64,000 bases of DNA from Bacteroidota bacterium (GTDB taxonomy: Bacteria; Bacteroidota; Bacteroidia; Chitinophagales; Saprospiraceae): positions 306,047-370,046 of the forward strand of contig WGNL01000018.1 of NCBI GenBank assembly GCA_016124585.1, read 5' to 3'. The notes beneath the pieces were generated by a model, which was not told where the DNA came from, did no database searches, and saw nothing but the letters and a program-made list of their open reading frames with translations. Shown one piece after another: positions 60,021-64,000 of this stretch. A program made the position numbers and the translations under genes. Each line of letters begins with the position of its first letter. Position 1 is the first letter of the stretch.

Positions 60021-60482
60021 CTACATGTCCTCAAATTTTTCGATGAATAATTTTTTGAGGGATTCAATATCAAACTCAGGCTCAACTAATATTGTACCTC
60101 CTGCATCACAATAAAAAACCTGACTTCCAAATCGCTTTGACACTTCATGTACGAAAATCAACTGTGCTAATGGATTGTGACCATGTTTTCCTAAAAATAG
60201 AACTTCTAATTCTTGGTTGTCACTTTTTGGATAAGCCGACATTTCAAATAGAAAACTATCACCTACAAATACTTCTAATTCAAACTGCCCTTCTCCATCT
60301 TTCCAATCGTTGATACTTTCATTTTTAATCAACCAACCAATCTCATTAACAACAGCTTTGATTTGAACTAAACTAGGTTTCCTTGAATCTTGAAGATTAG
60401 CGTTTGTTATTGTATTTTCTAACCAATCAATTCCATTTGCAATAACAGATATTGATGGAATCATCATAAAGGTATTTGCCAT
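60021..60482 (-). CDS. AT-rich orphan protein between isoprenoid genes
   Basis: 153 aa. Soluble; strands and helices such as IKAVVNEIGWLIKNES, VFYCDAGGTILVEPEFD and a C-terminal LKKLFIEKFEDM. I do not recognise a family; immunity-type or barstar-like proteins have a similar size. Base and codon use are much AT-richer than in the flanking genes. It starts 5 bases after idi2 ends and its stop is 51 bases before mvaA's start codon, so it interrupts an otherwise logical mvaA/idi operon. Confidence 0.65.
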   Translation of the reverse strand: MANTFMMIPSISVIANGIDWLENTITNANLQDSRKPSLVQIKAVVNEIGWLIKNESINDWKDGEGQFELEVFVGDSFLFEMSAYPKSDNQELEVLFLGKHGHNPLAQLIFVHEVSKRFGSQVFYCDAGGTILVEPEFDIESLKKLFIEKFEDM

Positions 60483-60487
60483 TACAC

Positions 60488-61552
60488 CTATTTTATTTTT
60501 AAAAACGCCGCTGCCAACTCAAGCCCCCACACTTGCGCTGCCACATATTCCCGCAGTTCCTCATACTCACCCCGTGCGTGTTTCAAAAAGCCGGAAGCCT
60601 GCCCATAGACACTCGGCAAATGTAGTTTGTTGGTCAAGTAATACCCATCCAAGAAACTGGTGATGCCACCGGATATGATGACTTGTTGACAAAGCATTTT
60701 ATCGCCCAATTCCGCTTTGATTTGATTGGTAAAATCCACCATCTCAGCCGCTGTGTGGCCGACTTGCGCCAGTTGTTGGTAAATTTCCTGATTGGTCTTG
60801 TCACTCCGCAATAATTCCAATTTGGCGAAATTAGTGCCACCGCTGGCCGCAAAATCCACCGCTTGCAACGGCAGTTGGAACAATGCCTTTAGGCTTTCAT
60901 AACCCATGCCTTGCCCGACTTCCTTCACGATGATTTTTAGCATGGGCATTTGTTCCAAAATGGTCTCAATCGTGTCGAGCGGTGGCCGTAGGAAGCGGTC
61001 ACCTTCCGGTTGCAGCCATTCTTGCAGTGGGTTTACATGGATGATGAGGCCATCGGCTTGGAGTTTTTCGAGCATGGTCGTCACCCGCCTAAGTTCCTGT
61101 TTATCAATGAGTTGTTCCAGTTGGGCAATGCCAAGATTGGCGTAGAGTGGAAGGTCGTCGCCGATGAGGTGACGTACGGCAAAGTCTTCCAGCGTATCAT
61201 CGGAGAAGAGCAGGGAGCGGCAGGAGCCAAGCCCCATTCCCATACCGAATTCGGCGCATGCTCGTGCTAGGTTGTGGTTGATGGTATGTGCCCAATCTGT
61301 ACCACCGGTCATGCTGCTGACCCAGAGCGGCGTCCGCAGGGTTTTACCCAAAAAAGAAAATGGTGATAGGCTACCAGGTTTTGGATGCGCCGACAATAGC
61401 GGCTCATAGTGGAACCTTGCATCCACTTCGCCATGCGCCACTTGCGAGCGGAAGGCCATTTCGATATGGTCACGCTTGCGAGCGGCAGCGGTGGGGTCGT
61501 CTGATTGATTAGGCTTGATTTCGAGATGATCCATTGTTGCAAACATCGGCAA
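60488..61552 (-). CDS. fni: Isopentenyl-diphosphate delta-isomerase, type 2
   Basis: FMN- and NADPH-dependent isomerase of IPP and DMAPP. 354 aa from 61552; the ATG at 61534 (MDHLEIKPNQ) is an alternative start. Motifs: ARKRDHIEMAF, WVSSMTGGTDWAHTIN, GMGMGLGSCRSLLFSD, NLGIAQLEQL and IVKEVGQGMGYESLK, all from the lactate-dehydrogenase-like FMN family; VDFAASGGTNFAKLELLR near the end is diagnostic. It feeds the isoprenoid pool with mvaA. Confidence 0.95.
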   Translation of the reverse strand: MPMFATMDHLEIKPNQSDDPTAAARKRDHIEMAFRSQVAHGEVDARFHYEPLLSAHPKPGSLSPFSFLGKTLRTPLWVSSMTGGTDWAHTINHNLARACAEFGMGMGLGSCRSLLFSDDTLEDFAVRHLIGDDLPLYANLGIAQLEQLIDKQELRRVTTMLEKLQADGLIIHVNPLQEWLQPEGDRFLRPPLDTIETILEQMPMLKIIVKEVGQGMGYESLKALFQLPLQAVDFAASGGTNFAKLELLRSDKTNQEIYQQLAQVGHTAAEMVDFTNQIKAELGDKMLCQQVIISGGITSFLDGYYLTNKLHLPSVYGQASGFLKHARGEYEELREYVAAQVWGLELAAAFLKIK

Positions 61553-61653
61553 AGATTTTCAAACATCGGTTTAACAAAGGTGTATGGGTTTGGTTTTCGA
61601 TTTGAGTTTCACCATGCATCGCTTTTTGCTTTCATTTGTTCCAAAATTGAATT

Positions 61654-62523
61654 ATGAAATATACTGTTGTTATTGTTTTCATCGTCCTTGTTAGCTGCAC
61701 GGCAACCAAGCGATTCACTGCTTCCGACCTCACTCCCGAAAACTCCTTTACCGAAAACTGCGAAGGCCCAAATGTGGACAAAGCGGGAAATCTTTACGTA
61801 GTAAATTACCAAAAAGACGGTACGGTGGGCATCATTACACCTGACGGAAAAGCTTCGGTTTTTGTGGTATTGCCTGAAGGTAGCACTGCCAACGCTATCC
61901 GATTCGATAGTAAAGGGGATATGCTTTTAGCAGACTTCACTGGTCATAATGTGCTGAAAATCAATCCCTCCACAAAAACGGTTTCTGTCTATTGCCATGA
62001 CGATCGCTTTAACCAACCCAATGATTTGTGTATCACAAAAGGGGATGTCATTTTCGCTAGTGACCCCAAATGGAAAGATGGGATCGGACAAGTTTGGCGC
62101 ATCATGCCAGATGGCAAGGCAACGCTCGCTGCGGGTAACATGGGCACTACCAACGGCATCGAACTCAGCCCCAATGAACAGACGCTCTACGTGAACGAGT
62201 CGGTGCAACTGAACGTATGGGCTTTTGACGTGTCGCTAACGGGTGAACTGAGCAACAAGCGGTTATTTCATAAATTCGATGACTTCGGAATGGACGGTAT
62301 GAAATGCGACAAGGAGGGCAATCTCTATGTCACTCGCTATGGCAAGGGCATGGTGGCCGTTCTATCACCGCAGGGAAAATTGCTTCGGGAGGTACCGCTT
62401 AAAGGTAAAAAAACAAGTAATATCGCCTTCGGTGGCCCTGATGGCAAAACAGCTTATGTCACCTTGCAGGACCGCAAGTGTGTGGAGACTTTTCGAAATA
62501 ATATAGCTGGAAAAGGCTGGTGA
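61654..62523 (+). CDS. SMP-30/gluconolactonase-like lipoprotein
   Basis: 289 aa. Lipobox-like end VLVSCTATK, so likely a lipoprotein. A six-bladed propeller follows with ENCEGPNVDKAGNLYVVNY, FNQPNDLCITKGDV, GTTNGIELSPNEQTLYVNES and MDGMKCDKEGNLYVTRYG, as in SMP-30/gluconolactonase, including the metal-ligand Glu and Asn positions. Substrate likely a sugar lactone, not proven. Convergent with the anti-sigma gene (16 bases between the stops). Confidence 0.88.
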   Translation: MKYTVVIVFIVLVSCTATKRFTASDLTPENSFTENCEGPNVDKAGNLYVVNYQKDGTVGIITPDGKASVFVVLPEGSTANAIRFDSKGDMLLADFTGHNVLKINPSTKTVSVYCHDDRFNQPNDLCITKGDVIFASDPKWKDGIGQVWRIMPDGKATLAAGNMGTTNGIELSPNEQTLYVNESVQLNVWAFDVSLTGELSNKRLFHKFDDFGMDGMKCDKEGNLYVTRYGKGMVAVLSPQGKLLREVPLKGKKTSNIAFGGPDGKTAYVTLQDRKCVETFRNNIAGKGW

Positions 62524-62539
62524 AAACCCAAGATTTGGG

Positions 62540-62794
62540 TCAAATACTTCGACCGTTGGAGGTGGAATGGATTTTTTCCTTGATGGAAAGAATAAGGGAA
62601 GGCGAAACGGTTTTGCGATGGATGCGGCTGCGGACAAACTCCCGGAAACTTTGTTCTTTGGCTAACATTTCACGGTATTCGGGATTGTTTTTTATTTCTT
62701 CGAGCATTTCACGTTCTGCGTCTGGGGTGAGTTCGTTATCGAGGAGAAGGTTGAGACGGGTGACAAAATCCTGGCCGTTTTGATAATTTTTCAT
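62540..62794 (-). CDS. Anti-sigma-factor-like protein without membrane segment
   Basis: 84 aa from the ATG at 62794; the frame to 62851 is a leader. The sequence FVTRLNLLLDNELTPDAERE, followed by MLAKEQSFREFVRS, resembles the soluble part of anti-sigma factors of Bacteroidota. No zinc-binding HxxxCxxC and no membrane helix is seen. It is downstream of the ECF sigma gene on the same strand, but a terminator lies between. Role as sigma inhibitor is inferred. Confidence 0.65.
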   Translation of the reverse strand: MKNYQNGQDFVTRLNLLLDNELTPDAEREMLEEIKNNPEYREMLAKEQSFREFVRSRIHRKTVSPSLILSIKEKIHSTSNGRSI

Positions 62795-63004
62795 CGCAAA
62801 ATAAATTTGTAGTCCCACTGACGGTTGTACCTGATAAACAACAACTTGCACAACCTTGGCAGACGTTCAAGCCCGCCACGAAGCCGTTGGTAGGCCAAGT
62901 AGAAATGGGCAAGTTGTCGTTCAAAATTGTGCGAATCATTTCTCTTTTTTAATTGATTATCAACTCAAAATTTGTCAGAAAAGACGGGTTCGGAAATGGC
63001 TTTA

Positions 63005-63056
63005 ATAAAAAAAGGCTGAACGGCCAAGGTGCATAACCCTGCTTGGCCATTCAACC
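63005..63056 (-). terminator. Terminator after the ECF sigma gene
   Basis: On the minus strand the stem GGTTGAATGGCCAAG with CTTGGCCGTTCAGCC (63014-63056) is followed by seven T. It starts 2 bases after the sigma stop codon. Confidence 0.9.
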
Positions 63057-63058
63057 GA

Positions 63059-63631
63059 TTATCCTCTTTTATCTTCGTAACCGAGTTGCTCGGCATACGT
63101 TTTCAGTTTTTCTTTCAACAAGTTACGGGCACGGTGCAACCTGGAACGTACCGTACCAATCGGAATGTCCAAGATAGAAGCGATTTCATCGTACTTGAAA
63201 TCTTCGACATCGCTTAGTAGGATGACAGTCCTGAAATCCACAGGCAGTTGGTTAATGGCCAACGTTACTTCATCGCCAATCAAGTACTGAAACATCTCCT
63301 CCCGCATTTCCATGCCACTGGTCAATGGCGTATCCTGCTTATCTTGATAGACCACATAATCCTGCAGTTCCACCCGGTTCGGCGTCTTCACCTTCCGGCG
63401 GTACTCGTTGATGAAGGCGTTTTTGGCAATGGTGAATAACCAAGCCTTGGCGTTGGTGCCTGCTTCGTATTTGTCCACAAAGCGCCATGCTTTCATCAAT
63501 GTCTCTTGGAACAGGTCATTGGCATCATCCTCGTTACCAGTCAGGTGGTAAGCGAAATTGTAGAGTGCATCGGAATGAGGCATGAATTCATCCTCAAAAA
63601 TGCCCTCGAAATAAGTGGTTTTGTCGGCCAT
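63059..63631 (-). CDS. ECF RNA polymerase sigma factor
   Basis: 190 aa from the ATG at 63631 (MADKTTYF); an ATG at 63640 adds three residues. Region 2 is NFAYHLTGNEDDANDLFQET, followed by KAWRFVDKYEAGTNAKAWLF; region 4 is DVEDFKYDEIASILDIPIG, followed by TVRSRLHRARNLLKEKLK. It has both sigma-70 domains and no region 3. It lies before the anti-sigma gene and after the rRNA operon. It probably responds to stress; the target promoters are unknown. Confidence 0.95.
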   Translation of the reverse strand: MADKTTYFEGIFEDEFMPHSDALYNFAYHLTGNEDDANDLFQETLMKAWRFVDKYEAGTNAKAWLFTIAKNAFINEYRRKVKTPNRVELQDYVVYQDKQDTPLTSGMEMREEMFQYLIGDEVTLAINQLPVDFRTVILLSDVEDFKYDEIASILDIPIGTVRSRLHRARNLLKEKLKTYAEQLGYEDKRG

Positions 63632-63815
63632 TAGTACCATAACATACTTGTTTTCAGTTGGCTCTCCCCTTGGTTGAGGAGAGTCAAGGCTTGTTCCCTG
63701 TTGGTAAAAGGCGAAGCCATGTGGGGTTTAACAGTTGTTATTCAGGAAAAAGTTCCCGAAGCTAAATTTTTTCTGAAAAAAGCAGAAGGGTAGGGTTGTT
63801 TGTGTAAGTATAATA

Positions 63816-63856
63816 CAAAAACAGCCTGATAGACATTACATCTATCAGGCTGTTTT
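63816..63856 (-). terminator. rRNA operon terminator
   Basis: On the minus strand AAAACAGCCTGATAGA pairs with TCTATCAGGCTGTTTT across a 7-nt loop (63817-63833 with 63841-63856). It follows the 5S rRNA by about 10 bases and ends with T. Confidence 0.92.
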
Positions 63857-63866
63857 GAAAAAAAGG

Positions 63867-63978
63867 GTTGGCGGCGACCTACTCTCCCGGCCTTCAGGGC
63901 CAGTACCATCGGCGCAGAGGGGCTTAACTGCTCTGTTCGGAATGGGAAGAGGTGATCCCCCTCGCTAAAGCCACCAAC
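63867..63978 (-). rRNA. rrf: 5S ribosomal RNA
   Basis: Read on the minus strand: GTTGGTGGCTTTAGCG at the 5' end pairs with GCCGCCAAC at the 3' end (helix I). TTCCCATTCCGAACAGAG and TTAAGCCCCTCTGCGCCGAT are the conserved loops B/C, and CGGGAGAGTAGGTCG is the conserved 3' part. The length of about 112 nt is normal. The 23S gene must lie beyond the window end. Confidence 0.96.
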
Positions 63979-64000
63979 ATATCTTGGTTGATGCCGCAAG

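Noticed and set aside
62736..62939. 67-codon minus-strand frame with a Cys-rich stretch (CQGCASCC) upstream of the anti-sigma gene
   Set aside because: Overlaps the start of the anti-sigma-like gene in another frame; Cys pattern is suggestive but there is no other support.

Overview
The window is chromosomal DNA from a member of the Bacteroidota, most likely of the Saprospiraceae/Lewinella type. This is inferred from proteins with a C-terminal type IX secretion (T9SS) sorting domain, an OmpA/PD40 fusion, a DUF4271-hemD pair, a pheT-coiled-coil-zapA-rny block, Bacteroidota-type promoters (TTTG, about 19 nt, TAnnTTTG) and a carotenoid cluster next to prfA. I ran no database search; family names rest on motifs I can read.

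Layout. 0-4.2 kb: prfA, then crtI-crtB-crtZ (phytoene desaturase, phytoene synthase, carotene hydroxylase). 4.2-6 kb: repeat-rich DNA, a small hypothetical gene and an XRE regulator. 6-19.4 kb: secreted and surface proteins (beta-helix, beta-propeller and kelch-like proteins with T9SS tails) and a duplicated family of small outer-membrane proteins. One family member is cut by a 2,763-bp IS1595-family element at 12134-14896 with perfect 34-bp inverted ends, an 8-bp target duplication and passenger genes, one of them a P63C-domain gene. Acylphosphatase and a front-end-type desaturase also lie here. 19.5-32.3 kb: LpxH-like hydrolase, TPR protein, choice-of-anchor protein, acyltransferase, CotH/lamin-tail protein, OmpA/PD40 protein, endonuclease V-like protein and a GH3-beta-lactamase fusion. 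32.4-38.8 kb: DUF4190-like protein, hemW, a two-component system, DUF4271 and hemD. 38.8-43.1 kb: a cluster with two different ATP-grasp-type ligases, a class I glutamine amidotransferase and a divergent esterase. 43.1-52 kb: SDR, a frameshifted gene, polA, a phosphodiesterase, a methionine-type aminotransferase and an acyl-CoA ligase. 52-57 kb: rny, zapA, a ZapB-like gene and pheT. 57-61.6 kb: a large XRE regulator, class II HMG-CoA reductase, an AT-rich orphan and type 2 IPP isomerase. 61.6-64 kb: SMP-30 lipoprotein, anti-sigma-like protein, ECF sigma factor and 5S rRNA at the end of an rrn operon read on the minus strand.

Logic. The mevalonate-side genes (HMG-CoA reductase, IPP isomerase) could supply isoprenoid units for the carotenoid genes at the other end of the window. 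The 38.8-43.1 kb ligase cluster is the best candidate for an uncharacterised small-molecule or peptide-modifying pathway.

The most unusual non-coding signal is a family of intergenic hairpins. Each arm is a short tandem repeat of a 7-9 nt word, and the other arm repeats its complement. The word differs at every locus but the architecture is the same, and several copies end within a few tens of bases of the next start codon. A related block lies in frame inside pheT.
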